In this document: positions 23,863 to 35,807 of the stretch, in pieces
How the letters are laid out: every line of letters starts with the position of its first letter
Position numbering within the stretch: the first letter of the stretch is position 1
From: Cinnamomum chago
Taxonomy: Eukaryota > Streptophyta > Magnoliopsida > Laurales > Lauraceae
Reading direction: 5' to 3'
DNA length: 64,000 nucleotides
Assembly (NCBI GenBank): GCA_038049695.1
Contig: CP142451.1
Coordinates: 32,472,001 to 32,536,000, forward strand
Notes under the pieces: generated by a model
What the model was told of the DNA's origin: nothing
The model's database searches: none
What the model saw: the letters and a program-made list of their open reading frames with translations, nothing else
Program-made: the position numbers and the translations under genes

Positions 23863-25736
23863 TGAAAGTCCTTGAGGATCCTAACCCTAGAGGGGGGGGG
23901 GTGAATAGGGTGAGCTACAATTATGACCAATTTAAATCAATTTTAATTTCTTAAACTAAACTAGTCACAAGTGATGAATTGTCATACAATATGCGGAAGC
24001 TAATACAAAAACAAACACCACATAGCAATCACCACAACACAATATTTATAGTGGTTCGGCCAACGTGCCTACATCCACTACCGGCTTGTGTATCCAACAC
24101 CCCACCGGATTTCCACTATGTATGCTTTTTACTAGGCTAAGCAATAACCCTTACAATGTGCTTTTCTAGGCTAAGCAATAACCTTACAATATGCTTTTCT
24201 TAGGCTAAGCAATAACCTTACAATATGCTTTTCTTAGGCTAAGCAATAACCTTTACAAATCAATATTTCTCTAAGAAAGTGTTTACTCAACACTCTAAGA
24301 GATTATAATTTAAGCTCAAATAAATTGCCTCTAAATAGGCGGATATGAAAGTTTAAACCAAACTCACACAAACACTCTATGAATGCAAAGTTGTATGCTT
24401 ATGAGGTGTGTGTGTGATGACTCCAATCAAGTTTAAAAAGAAGGCTCACTCAATATATTGCTTAAAGCAATTCAAAGTTAAAAGCTCATAAAAGGTTTGA
24501 TTGAAGTCTTATGCAAATCACATGTATGAAATTCAACTTGTTTATGACATGAAAATCAAGGACTAACAAGTTGTGTGAAAATGGTTAATTTAGAACATGT
24601 GATACATGTGCATGTTGTTTTCAAAACCAAATTAATTTAACTAAAGTTTAAATGTATGAAAACAACAAAGGAAGTTTCAACCAAGACAAAGAATCATGCA
24701 TTAAAGGAAATCAAAGATTTTAGGCTAAGCATGATTAAGAAAGTTTAAAACAAAACTTGGGTTGAAATCAAAGTGATGAATCCAATCTTGAATATCAAAG
24801 ATGGAGGGAAGAAAGGATTCAACACATCATTGTTATCATGCTTGAAATCATTTTCCAAAGTTTCAAATAAAGCACATAACAAAGGATTAATAAAAGTAAA
24901 ACTTACTTGGAGATTTAACTTAGTTGATCCAAGCTTAAGCTTCACTTAATGACCCCTTGATGTCTCTTAGATCATCCCCTTTGTCTTCTCTCAAAGCTCC
25001 TCAAAGAGGGTTTCAAAATCTCCAACCAAAGACAAAGGAAAGAACTCATTTATATCCCAAAAACAGCCCAACGGCTATATCCCCGGTTGACCGGCCATGA
25101 CAGGCAGGTTAACCGGCCAAGCACAACGGTCATAAAAATGCCCGTTGAAGCCTCAGCAGTCCGGTTAACCGCCAGTTTGGCCGGTTGACCGGGCCTCTTG
25201 GCCGGTTGACCGGCCATACACGGCCGGTTGACCGGGCCTGCCCAGAAATTCCCATTTTTTGGGTTTCTTGAAGATTATCTTTGGGGATATTTTGGGCCAT
25301 TAAAATCAAGCTTTTTCACATGTTTTAAATCATTCAGAGATGTATAAAAACATGAAAAACACAAAGCCTTAAAAGATTCAAAAGATTAAAACCAAAGGCT
25401 AGCTTGATTTCTTGAAACTCCTTTTTCAAAAACAATGCATACATATATGATTTTGAAGAGATGAAAGTATGCAAAGCTCAAACCTAAATACCTAACATGA
25501 TTTTCCAAATGTAATGCACAAGGAAATAGGTTTTCAAAAGAGTTTGGGGTTCTAAACTCAATGCATCCAAGTTAATGACCAAAACATGCATAAACTAAAA
25601 ACTTTTCCAAATCTAAAAACCAATGCATGTATAAAACTAGATTTCAAGATATTTTAAATCAATGCATGTGTGTGAATTCAAATGATGCCAATATGCAAAT
25701 GCATCCATCAAATTGCAAATTACAAAATCCCTAACA
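23863..25736 (-). mobile_element. Solo LTR of family A (third nesting level)
   Basis: On the minus strand it starts TGTTAGGGATTTTG and ends CAAGGACTTTCA, 1874 bp, with a perfect target-site duplication GTGTG (23858-23862 and 25737-25741). It has four hairpin units (about 24118-24262), the conserved GTGGATGTAGGC...GCCGAACCACTATAAAT block (about 24047-24120) and a promoter island (25048-25235). Its promoter palindromes are GTTGAC or GTTAAC instead of GTCGAC. A poly-G run (about 23893-23902) is the family's CACCCC block expanded. Confidence 0.9.
25048..25235 (-). promoter_or_regulatory. Family A promoter variant: GTTGAC/GTTAAC repeats, MSA-like site, TATA
   Basis: Read on the plus strand: GTTGAC at 25086, 25184, 25205 and 25227, and GTTAAC at 25108 and 25164. 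All six sites share GTT on this strand. CCCAACGGCTA (25067-25077) fits the MSA consensus, and the TATA box (ATATAAATG on the minus strand, about 25048-25056) lies about 11 bases beyond it. Confidence 0.65.
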
Positions 25737-26954
25737 GTGTGTCGGTTGTGCAAAATAGAGTTTTATGCTGGGACTGTAGCAGACACTCCAATATGCATCC
25801 AAAGTATCTCCAATCCACACCATTCATCACATAAACAAATAAAACTATAAAAACACTTCAATGCCTAACCATCCATCAATCCATCCAACCATTGATCTTC
25901 CAAATTAGATAAACTCATCCATCAATGGCCAAAAAACCATAAAAACAAGCTCAAAAGGTAGCTCTAAACATACATACATCAATTGAATTGAAATTTAAAG
26001 AATCAAATGGGTGAAAACATGCATTCTATGATAACTTGTATAAGGTACTTGCCTCAAATCCGGATTGCAAATGAAAATGGTAAGAGAAAGTCCTTAGGAG
26101 ATTGTAGCAATAATAGGTAGGAGGTGACCCCCTTCTTCTTGAAATTAGGGTTTTGGAGAACTAGGGTTTTAGCTTGGGTTTTGTGAAATGAGAGGTAAAT
26201 GAGGGATAATTAAGAGTGAATTTAGGGTTCATTTCCCAATGCAATAGTATAGTTTATATAGGCTAGGGTTTTAGGGGAATTTACCAAAAAGGGCATTGTA
26301 GGTTGTATAGAGATATGGATAAAGGCATGGGCATTTAGGTCATTTGGTGGAAATTCTAGAATGTTCTCAAGTGTGGAAAACACCCCTTATAAAAACCTAT
26401 TTACTAGTAAGGTCCTCAACACCTAAAACCCTAAAAAATTTATAAAAAGACACCATATAAATCTATAAAATACATAATAAGCTTAAATCCTATAAAAGAG
26501 GCTAAAACTTAGAAAAATATCCATCTACCCTTACTAATCCATATTAATTAGTACAATTAACAAAAAATAATATAATTATAATGTTCAAATTCAAAAGTGA
26601 GGGTCCACAAGGGGTGGGGCCTCACATATATGGACATACAAAAACACAACAGACGAGTAACCCTATCAAGATTTCCACAATGTGACAAACCACTCAGAAT
26701 TTTCCTCAAAACATTTTATGAGAAAGCATGCAACTTTCCAAATTTGGAACATCACAATGACCTGTGGCTGAGTGGCGTACCCATGGTTCGTCTCGGTGAG
26801 CACTTAGTATTCAAATGTCGGTTTGTACAAAGAATTTGGTGCCTCTAAAGTTGACCGACATTTGAGACCTCTGAGTGCACAATAAGACTGCATGAGGTAC
26901 TAGAGTGTCCATGAGTAAGACCCCTGCAAATCCGAACAATTACCATTAATACAG

Positions 26955-27180
26955 GGATCTCGGTTACCTATAAGTTAACCGACATTGACCACGTGGTTAA
27001 CCGCTAGCTGACCGCGGGCCAGACTAACACAATTTGGATCTCCATTTAATTTTGACCGCCAACAAGCGGTGACCTATCGGTCAGGTTGCTGTTAACCGTT
27101 CCCCAATGTCGGTTAACCGCCACTTGTCAACCTGGTTTTTCCTGCGTACTGTTATTGTGACCGAACTCCCCCTCGTTTAA
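26955..27180. promoter_or_regulatory. GTTAAC palindrome cluster in the family B LTR
   Basis: GTTAAC occurs at 26974, 26996, 27091 and 27112, mostly as GGTTAACCG, mixed with GTGACC, GCTAGC and CGGTCA words. This is the counterpart of the GGCTAGCC cluster at 7340-7500. No clear TATA box was found beside it, so a promoter role is only inferred from the other families. Confidence 0.5.
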
Positions 27181-29458
27181 CTACTAGGTGACCAACCTTC
27201 CTACGAAAACTAAGTCTCTTGAACTTTACAATAATTGATCTTCTTCCCAAAATAAAGTCCCCACTTTCTCAACCTCAATAACCCATCTTCTTGCAACTGA
27301 ATTGGGGCTCTCCTTAGCCTCAACCACAACTCCAAACAACCACAAACATTGTAAATCCATTCCACAGACAAATTTAAATGTAGAAAACACAAACCAGCAC
27401 GGAAATTGCAGAGCTCAAATACAGCTTTCATGAGATAGTTTACTAGCATACCATTGCTTACAATTGAACCTATACAGAAGATATAAATACTCTTTTGCAA
27501 ATCAACAACATCAATTTACCACTGCAGTAGTTTAGAATTTTTATTTAAGAGAGAACGGGATTTTAGTAATGGAATTTGAGAAAATTAGGAAACTGATTCA
27601 CAAACACCATAGTTATTGTCATAACTAGATTTCTACAGCAGTTTAGAACATAACTATAATTCTAAATACCCTTCTAAACATCAATTGTTCATTAATGGAC
27701 AAAACAGTAACAATTTTTATAAATTAGCTTAGGATTTCCAAAATAAAACATAATTTAGTTATGCATGCACGCACTCATCAATTATTCACTTGCCTTAGCA
27801 CCAATTGGATTCCAAAATACTCTCCAAAGACTCCTCTCTACAGATGACATGCTTAATCTACAAAAGCCCTAAGGAAACACCTCAAAAACCTAAAAAAATT
27901 CTGAGAGAAAAAGGGTTCCTCTAAGAGTAACCTTGCATATATGTAGTGGCAGCTCCAAGAATTCGAGTTAATGGAGTCAATGAAAGACTTATCTTCCATA
28001 AATCGAATAAATTTGTTTTCCCTTTTATCAACATCTGTCATATACTTCTAATAATTCAACAAATATAATATAAAATTCTCAAATAATCTATTTCCAACAA
28101 TCTGACAAAGATAACATTGAATTCTCAAGCAAAACTGTCTAAACACAGAAGGTATTTAGAGGTTAAGTTAGGGTAAATGAAGAGTTACTGACAGAATGTC
28201 TAAAATAGGGAATTCTCTTTAAAAAATAAAATTTGGGCCCATTAATTTCTTTTTTTTTTATGTTTTGGTAGACAGATGGCCCATTAACTTGGGCATTCAG
28301 TGGGGTCAAAAGCTTCCCATAAGTTCAATTCATGAAAGGAATTTTTTTTATATATATTTTTTCAGATATTAGTGGGGTCAATTGACCCCACTGGGATCAA
28401 TGTAGCGTCACCCATGCATATATGCTTAGGAGCTTTAGGGCTAGTTTGGCACTTTACTAGCATAGTAAAACTCAAGTAAATCATCCATTTTTCAGACAAG
28501 ATCTCACATCATAACTCCACTTTCCCATACAAAAAGTCAAAAAGATTCCATAACAAACAACTAAAAACAAAATACCATAATAATTCACTTATATTTTATT
28601 CTTTCTAGCTTCAAAATCAACTTTACTTCACTTGACTCTATTAGTAGAGTTGCCAAACTAAACCTAGATCTAAGAGAAGAAACTCATTGTTTACCTGGAG
28701 GTGCTCTAACCTGGAAGAAAAGCTTGAAGAAGAAGATAATTCCAACAGAAGATACTTCAAAAAGACATCTTTGGAAAGCCAAGACGATGGAGAAGAGAAT
28801 GGTGTAAACCGATTTCCCACTTGGGTTGGATTACATGCAAGGGAAGAAAGGAAGGAGAAGAACGAGAACTGAGGTTCCTTTTTGGTTCAGCTCAAAACTG
28901 AAAATAGGAATGAAACATAAGTGCAGCTAAGTTTATAACTTAGAAGAGGTGTGGGCCCTATTGATCTAAAACTTCAAGGGCTTGGAAACCCCATTTGTGG
29001 GCCTCGGATGCAATCACGAAGAAGGGAAAATCGATCCACGAAAAACCTAGTTCTCGAAAAGCATATTTTTCGCATGATTTGAAAACATTGAGATTCGTGC
29101 ACAAATTTTGATATGAAAAGTCTGTTTTGCCCTTTTGGTTGAAAAATTGGGTTTACAGGCCTCAAACACGGACGGAATGAACAAGAACGTTGTAGGGAGT
29201 AATTTGAACTATCAAAAGGGATAAAGATGAAAAAATTTCAAAATCATGATAACCCCCCACACTTACTCGAATAATACAAATAAGGGGTCCTAGAACGTGC
29301 CGGGCTAAATTCAAAGGCTCTCAAAAATTCTCCAAAGAATGAAAAATCTAACCAAACTTAAAACCTAACCCAAGCGTCCCCTAATCCTGCATAGAGAATT
29401 AATACTCGACTTAATTGGCGCTAAACACATCAAACCTGGGTCGGGGTCTCACATATAT

Positions 29459-29833
29459 CTTCATTATCTGCAATTTCTTTTCACTTGTATTTTTAGGTAT
29501 TAGGATTCCATGTTTTCATTCGAGAAAGAGGTAAAAACTATTTTTATCACATGGAGAGAATTTTGAGACACCTCAGGTGCTGAGATGTTCATGTGATTTA
29601 AGATCATTTGATCACATTAAATGGGGCACCACACAGGATAAATTACATACATAAAGCTGCATGGATTCTATTTTTCATGCATTGCTTGGCAAGTTTGTGT
29701 ACCTATGTAGTTTTTTTTTTGTTGTTGACAGTCATTTTTGCATTATGGGAAAATCTCAATCCGAAGATCCATTAGAAACATTTTACGCAAAATTTTGAAA
29801 AATTTATAATTTATTTTTCTACCTCTCATTGTG
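29459..29833. other. Unassigned spacer left of the Reina-like element
   Basis: AT-rich sequence between the family B target-site copy and the recognisable end of the Reina-like 5' LTR. I see no gene. Part of it could be the diverged left part of that LTR. Confidence 0.4.
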
Positions 29834-30033
29834 GAAAAGTGGCTGATCAAAAGTTAAAGTTTTTTGCTTGTTTGTATAGATTGAGTAATTTGAATTAGAA
29901 TTTTGTCTGAATTACTTGTATTTTTCATCAACTCTTATCATTTGGTATCCGAGCACTTAGATCTTGCAACAATGACAACACCACCACCAAGTTTTGGAAC
30001 CCCAACTGATGAGCTTAGAAAAGAATTTGAAAC

Positions 30034-31015
30034 TGAAAATACTTAAACTTGCCTTAACAGAGGCAGTGGTCCCAATATCACGATCTCTAACGAATATCAA
30101 GTAAACGTGTTTAAACTAATAATTAACCCTAGTCTAGATTAAGCAATCAAACAACAACAGAGAAGGACACACGAATTTATGCGTGGAAAACCCTACTCAG
30201 GAAAAAAACCACGGGCCTTACCATCTAGGCCAACAGACAACCAAGCACTATGTAAAACTTGAAGATTACAAAACACTTACAACCCTTCCCAGTTGTTGAC
30301 TCAACCTAAGGACTGCTTCAGATCTTGTTGACTGCTCGGCACGAATCTTCACCGTGCTTGAACAAAGGAGTCTTCAAGAAAAGCGATGGAATCAGACCAA
30401 GACTTGAATCATCAGCGCAACAGCAAAATAGTAAGCCTTGGGGCAAAGCAATGGATCTCTCAAACTCTCTCACACATAGATTTCTTTTAATTCAGGGTGG
30501 TGTTGAGAGGAGAGATGAAGAGCCTATTTATAGATGATAATTCATGTATCTAGGGCTTCTTCAAAAAGGTAACTTCCTTCAAAGAATTTAGTAAGAGAAG
30601 TTCGTCCAGATTTAGAATTCCTAGGTTCGCTCGAGCGAACTGCTCTCTGGAAACAGACGTTTAGTGCATTGCTTCATGGGTCGAGCGAAGGTAGAAGTGT
30701 GGTCAAGCGAACAACTCTCTATGAGGGGTTTACTCGAGCGATCATCGAGCGAACCACTTTCTGTCTTCAAATACTTCATTCCAGAACCTGAAAAGGTCGA
30801 GCGCACGCATTGATGGGTCGAGCGAACTAGATTCTGTTTGGTCCACTCGAGCGAAGGAAGGTTTGCTCGAGCGACCATTGTAAACCTTCAGAATCCGGAC
30901 TCTTTGGAAATCTTTCTATTTGAAACTCTGGCAGTCCTTTCCTAAACTCAACATATGATTAAAGAATCCCAGTTTTTTCCAATAACGTATGAATTACCCA
31001 ACTAAGATCTTTACA
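30034..31015 (-). repeat. SIRE-like element 3' LTR
   Basis: A 982-bp LTR nearly matching the one at 45364-46339. On the minus strand the order is: TGTAAAGATCTTAG start, palindrome cluster (30878-30626), TATA box (30533-30524), leader, then the AAGGCCCGTGGTTTT and TTTTCCACGCATAAAT block common to copia LTRs, and a TTTTCA end. Confidence 0.9.
30524..30878 (-). promoter_or_regulatory. SIRE-like LTR promoter: TCGAGCGA repeats and TATA
   Basis: About nine copies of TCGAGCGA or a one-base variant lie in 250 bases (30626-30878). Some are full palindromes, as TTCGCTCGAGCGAA at 30626-30639. The TATA box (CTATAAATAG on the minus strand) is at 30524-30533, so the cluster sits roughly 100-350 bases upstream. 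The other LTR has the same cluster at 45954-46200 and a TATA at about 45852-45861. Confidence 0.7.
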
Positions 31016-31597
31016 ATCTCCCCCTTTGGCAATTCATGGACAAAGCCCCTATTACATTAAAAATCTACCCATCATTACAACTCAAACTAAACTCATAACC
31101 AATCTGGATTTTAAGACAATGTGAGAAATCTTTGGAGTACCTGCAGAAACTTTCACTTAAAGATCAAGTGTATAATATCATAGAAAATAACCAATTAAAT
31201 TAACTCCCCCCTTTTTGTTCATAAATTGACAAAAAGAAGCAATAGGAGAATAAATCCAAACCAACATAAACGAAAGACAAGATAGATATTAAACTAAAGC
31301 AAAAGGCAGTAACAGCAGGTCGAAGTAGCAAATTCTAACAGATGATACCGAAAGAGAAAATGCTAAGAAATAGTCCAAAAGCAACCAACAACAAGCAGAA
31401 GTAAAGACATCAAATAACAATAAAGAGATGAGAGATTCAGCAACAGGGTGAAGTCACTGCGGTCCCTGTCCCATACGAGCCAAAAGTTCCGCAAGAGCCG
31501 CATTGACCTGAGTAAAACCCATATCAACTCGAGTAGATGGATCCTGAACTTGAGTAGCAAGTTGATCAAATCTTTCATGCAGCCCTTGTTGCTCCTC

Positions 31598-32458
31598 CTA
31601 TCCATGTGCAACACCAACTTCTTCCTCTTGGTTTCCTTCATCAGCGCGGGGTGTAGAAGGAATATGAGTAGAAGACTGAGAAATGGTGCGAGAGTTGATC
31701 GGATTCTTAACTTTAACAAAAGACTCATTTTGCCGCACAGGAATCTCCTTGAAGGCCAGGAATTCAGTGATCAGAACACCAAATGGTAAGAGAGAATTCC
31801 TTTTCGCCTTTAAGGTGCGGACCAGGACATGCAAAATCACCAACAGAATGTTTACTCTCTTGCCAGTACCGATGCAATAGAGCAGATACCCATTCTTTTG
31901 TGCTACATCAGATGTATGACCTCGCGGTTCCAAATTATGGCATACAAACCGGTTGAGAAACCGATATTCAGCAATGAGATTTCCATGTATTATGATACCA
32001 CCTTGCCAATGTGTAGGTACACCGCAGATGGTAGTAGCCACTAAGTCATAATCAATAGGCTGTGGGAGTTCATCAGGAATGGGGTAATCAACATTCTCTT
32101 CCTCAAGAATATTTATGAAGTCAGCGATATCAGACACCGAGATAGTTACCCATTTTCCTCTCACATATGACTTTACTGAGCCAGATTCTAGAACCTCCAA
32201 ATTACAGTAAAATTCCCTAACCAAGTCCACATGAATTTTCTTGGAGTCAAACTTCATGAGTGGATACCAATCCCGATTAGCCAAACTTCTGCAAATAGAC
32301 TTGGCATGTAACTCCTCTGCCACTTCCCTCTCTTATTCAATATTTCGAGTGGCAAACTGTTCATAATATTGAGTGGATTTCTCTAATGTAGGGAATCGAG
32401 TATGATCAAACGAAGAAGAGGAGGAAGCCTCAGCATGAGGTCTCTTCTTTGGAGCCAT
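31598..32458 (-). pseudogene. Extra reading frame after copia pol, plant-transposon-protein-like (fossil)
   Basis: Starts MAPKKRPHAEASSSSSFDHT near 32458 and includes FDSKKIHVDLVREFYCNLE, VRGKWVTISVSDIADFI and LLYCIGTGKRVNILLVILHV. This pattern resembles the 'putative plant transposon protein' domain found as an additional frame in several plant LTR elements (I believe PF20167; not searched). The function is unknown. It lies between pol and the 3' LTR, where SIRE-type elements have an additional frame. A long pyrimidine run ending in GCAG lies about 40 bases upstream of the ATG (near 32502-32518 on the minus strand), a good splice-acceptor match. It is broken. Confidence 0.6.
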
Positions 32459-32637
32459 AACTGTCATTGAAATCAAGGGATCTAATTAGCAAACATTCCC
32501 TGCAAAAAAAAAAATTTGGGTATCTCCACCCAACACCAAATATGCACAAAAGCAACTTCTCCATCCACAGCCAACCAATTTCCAATGCAACGTGACATTA
32601 ACTAACAACTGCAATCTAAAAAGTAGTAACACAGAAT

Positions 32638-34240
32638 TGTTAGATAGTGTGGTCTCAATCCATCAGTTGATGTAATAAATTGATTAATTTCTTTATTTAT
32701 CAATAAAATCATGCTTTCCTTTCATGAGATGAATGATGTTTATTACTTAATGCACATGACATAATGGTTCATGAGATGGACCGGGTCCCATTAGTATATT
32801 AGATGTGATATATGTGTATGGATGAGATCCACATACGGGAGATATGTGTCGTAAGTCTTATACTTAAAAATATCTTCACAACCATTGATGAGACTGGGCA
32901 TCTCATCTGATAAGGTTGCAGCACTTTGATCACTATGTGATAGTGTGATTTGTCTCGATCATCAGAATGTAAGATTCTAGATCACAGTGCTGGTACATTG
33001 GATGTATTGAAGGACCATGAGAAGCACCTTATTAAATACTGCCTCGATTTAAGGACTGCTCTCATAATTCCCTAGCAATAGGCTCTCAATCCTGAGGCAT
33101 TGATGAACTCAAGTTTCTGTCTATTCATTTGCTTTGAGTCACCAATGAGTGAGGCCAACTGTAGGTCAACACCTCGGTGTCTTGGGTAGTGGTAGTAGGA
33201 CTGTGGGAACATACAATGATTAAGATGGAATCTATCTATTTGTCCCCTTGTGCCAATTAATGGATTTATCATTAGTAAGTGCGCACCCATCTCGATTAAG
33301 AGTTAATTGGATGGTATTGATGATCAATGTGATTAATTGGGGCTCAAGGATAATAAGATGTGGATCTAAGATTGGATGGGACAGATTCATTCCAATTGAT
33401 TCATGGATATTGATAGAGGGGCCTACTTGTGGTAATTGAGAAGTTTAGGGTCTTCATTGTAATTTATTCCTAAGACTGGAGTGCAATTGCATTTATATAG
33501 TGGTGTTATTTGCAATTAACTGTGGGCCCGGATTGCATATGAGATGTGGGGTCGAGTGTCCCAGTTGGAGTCAGCTTTCTAAGGAATCCCTAGTGGTCCC
33601 CACGCTAGCCCAAGATATTAGAAAGTTACTAATCTTACTTGAACTCTAAAATGAAGGAATTATAAAGTTATTATTTCTATTTGAAGCGGGACTTCTAATA
33701 GTGGTAATAGTAAGCTATTAATTTGTGTGGAAGTGTGACTTCTAATGCAATTAGTAAAAGAGTCTTAAGAGGAGATTTGAGGCTATATAAAGGGGAAGAA
33801 TCCCCCTTGGACATCCATCCTTGGTATTCACGCCCAAAACATCTCTTGTGCAAGAGTTGCACATCTCTCCTCTTTCTCTCTCTCTTCTAGTTCTCTTCTA
33901 GTTTCCTTAGAGTTTCTAGTAGGGTTTTCTCTTGGAGATCCCACCCATCTTCTTTAGAAAAGAGATCTGATAGAGGGTCATAGCGCGGAAGACAACAAGG
34001 TCTTGGAGATCTCTAATTGCTTCAAGAAGAGTTCTTAATCAAGTTAATTGTCTTCTCCTCGATTAGAGCACTACTGGGCCCCAAAGGTATAATATGCTTC
34101 TCTACTTGCTGTAGATTATTTTGTTGCAAGTAATTGTTGATTGCTATCTTCTAGATAGGTTATATTGCTGTACATAATAGATGAGAATGATGGATTGCAT
34201 CCTGGATTGGGTTATAGCCTTCTGGATAGTTGATCCCTGA
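32638..34240 (+). mobile_element. LTR-like insertion in the copia 3' region
   Basis: Starts TGTTAGATAGTGTGG. It has a promoter-like CTATATAAAGGGG near 33783, a pyrimidine-rich leader (33855-33905: TCTCTCCTCTTTCTC) and a 3' part typical of a copia LTR with leader. No protein is encoded and no second copy is seen. The right edge is unsure: AGAAT precedes the start (32633) and recurs at 34184, but the bases before that second copy do not end in CA. I read it as a solo LTR or short non-autonomous element, in the opposite direction to its host. Confidence 0.45.
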
Positions 34241-35500
34241 GTCAAGTGGGTCAAAAAGTTTTGAAAACCTATCCACGAGGCCCATCTACTTCCAACAAAA
34301 ACCATATAACAGGGTTTCACAATCACATATCTCCACTGAGATAAGTCTTCATTCATGCCAACTATGAAGCAAAAGTACCATACACCAATCTCCTCCATTC
34401 ACAGCAACACCAAATCCACAGAGATGGAAAACACATATAGATTCATCCAATTCCAATTTCATCCATAGAAAAATGAAAAGATGCCACCAAAACACATATA
34501 CTATGAAGAAAATGAACATGAGCAACGTTCAATATATGTCTACAACAACCAAAAAAAAAATTTCCCTTAGAAAGCAATCCAATGTGAGAAGTGTTTGTAT
34601 GCTAAGGGTGAAAAACTACGATGAACAAAAATGAAGGAGAGAGCAAATGGGGATGAATATTGTAACGAAAAAGGAAGAACAAAAAAAATGCTTAATAGAC
34701 GAATAAAATGGAAAAAGATGCATATAAATGGAAATAGATGTAAAAAAAAAGATTTGATGAAGAAAAAGTAAGAAGATACCTCGTGGAAGGAGGTTAGTGC
34801 ACGAGGACGGAGGAAGAGAAAACAGGGAAAAAAACGGTAGGGCTTGCAGAGAAAGGAAGGAAGAAGAAATGGGGGAAGAAGGGAAACTTGCGCGTTATTA
34901 ATGCGTGGGGTTCGCTCGAGCGACCATTCAAGTTCGCTCGAGTGAACTACCAAGGGTTTCAGATCTTTGAAAGCAACGCGACAAAAATACTCCAACGTCT
35001 CAATTTAGGTCAAATCTCTCCATGAACAGTGAAAAGATGCCACTGTAGAGATTTTCACAAGCTTAAGCACATAGTGAAGAGGAGAACAGTATGACCATGT
35101 AAAAAAAAATTAAAAAAAATGTGTGGTCTACTCCCTTTAAATCTTCTTAAGATGAACTATTTTTTTGCACAGGGAGCACACCCATCAACAAAACAGTTGA
35201 GCAAATGAGTTTCCCTTTTTTTTGTCGTAAAAGAGGGGACAAGCTAAACCATCATGGGTGACTTTCACGCTAACGAACATGGTAGCCTTCTCCAAATGAA
35301 AATTACCAATCAAGTGGAAGCTTTCACACACATTCGTAGGTAGCCATCTTCCTCCGGTTTAACCTTATTGCCACAACATCTCTCAAAAATAAAAATGGGG
35401 ATAGAAGTGAGAGAATTAAGAATTAATTCATGCAGTGCAAAAAAAAAGGGTCCTGTGACAATGTGAGTGTGCACTTAAACAAATAAAAATTATGGAGTGT
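34241..35500 (-). other. 3' untranslated part of the SIRE-like element
   Basis: The stretch between the end of the copia RNase H (about 35500) and the inserted LTR-like block. No convincing protein. It contains TTCGCTCGAGCGA (34911-34923) and a near-palindrome GTTCGCTCGAGTGAAC (34931-34946), the same motif as in the LTR promoters but outside an LTR. Confidence 0.5.
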
Positions 35501-35807
35501 AGGGAATAAGTGAAATCCCTAACGATTTACACAAAGATTCAAACCGGGTTGCATCCAAAGGTTTTGTAAAGATATCCGCAAGTTGAGATTCGGTTGGAAT
35601 ATGATGCAATGAAATTGTCTCTTCCTCTACTAGATCACGAATGAAATGATGCCTAATGTCTATATGCTTAGTGCGAGAGTGTTGGACTGGATTTTTGGAA
35701 ATGTCTATTGCGCTTTGGTTATCTCAAAAGACAGTCATAGTTTCTTGCTCAATTCCATAATCTTGTAGCATTTGTTTCATCCAAAGAAGTTATGTGCAAC
35801 AACTTCC

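Larger units (their letters stand above)
22137..26626 (-). mobile_element. Solo LTR (family C) nested in family B, itself carrying a family A LTR
   Basis: On the minus strand it starts TGTGAGGCCCCACCCC and ends GTGGGGAGATACA. The flanks are TATAT on both sides (22132-22136 and 26627-26631). Without the nested family A LTR it is about 2.6 kb. A TATATAAAC TATA box on the minus strand lies at 26253-26260, followed by a leader rich in AAACCCTA. It has no coding potential and, unlike family B, no palindrome cluster. (TAA)n and (TAAA)n microsatellites lie near 22533 and 22998. The lineage is not certain; a Tekay-like gypsy LTR is my best guess from the terminal bases. Confidence 0.75.
21133..29453 (-). 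mobile_element. Solo LTR of family B with nested LTRs
   Basis: On the minus strand it starts TGTGAGACCCCGACCC and ends AAGGCCATGACA. Both sides carry the pentamer TATAT (21128-21132 and 29454-29458). Removing the nested 4.5-kb insertion leaves about 3.8 kb. It shares the 'TATTCTCC...TCACCGAGGTGGCGAGAGCA' boxes, the 'ATTCCAAGCTGCAGTTGGCA' to 'AGTGGTGCCGACC' stretch and a palindrome cluster with the block at 5538. The 'TGTGAGACCCC' start and 'GTGACA'-like ends suggest a Tekay/Del chromovirus LTR. No internal coding region is present. Confidence 0.75.

Noticed and set aside
31598-32458. A possible host gene in the middle of the nest
   Set aside because: It lies between copia pol and the 3' LTR in the element's own orientation and resembles a transposon-associated family, so it is treated as part of the element.
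34567-34995. A 142-residue hydrophobic open frame on the minus strand
   Set aside because: The composition (Phe, Leu, Ser and Pro from T- and C-rich DNA) looks like the translation of a pyrimidine-rich leader, and no family was recognised.
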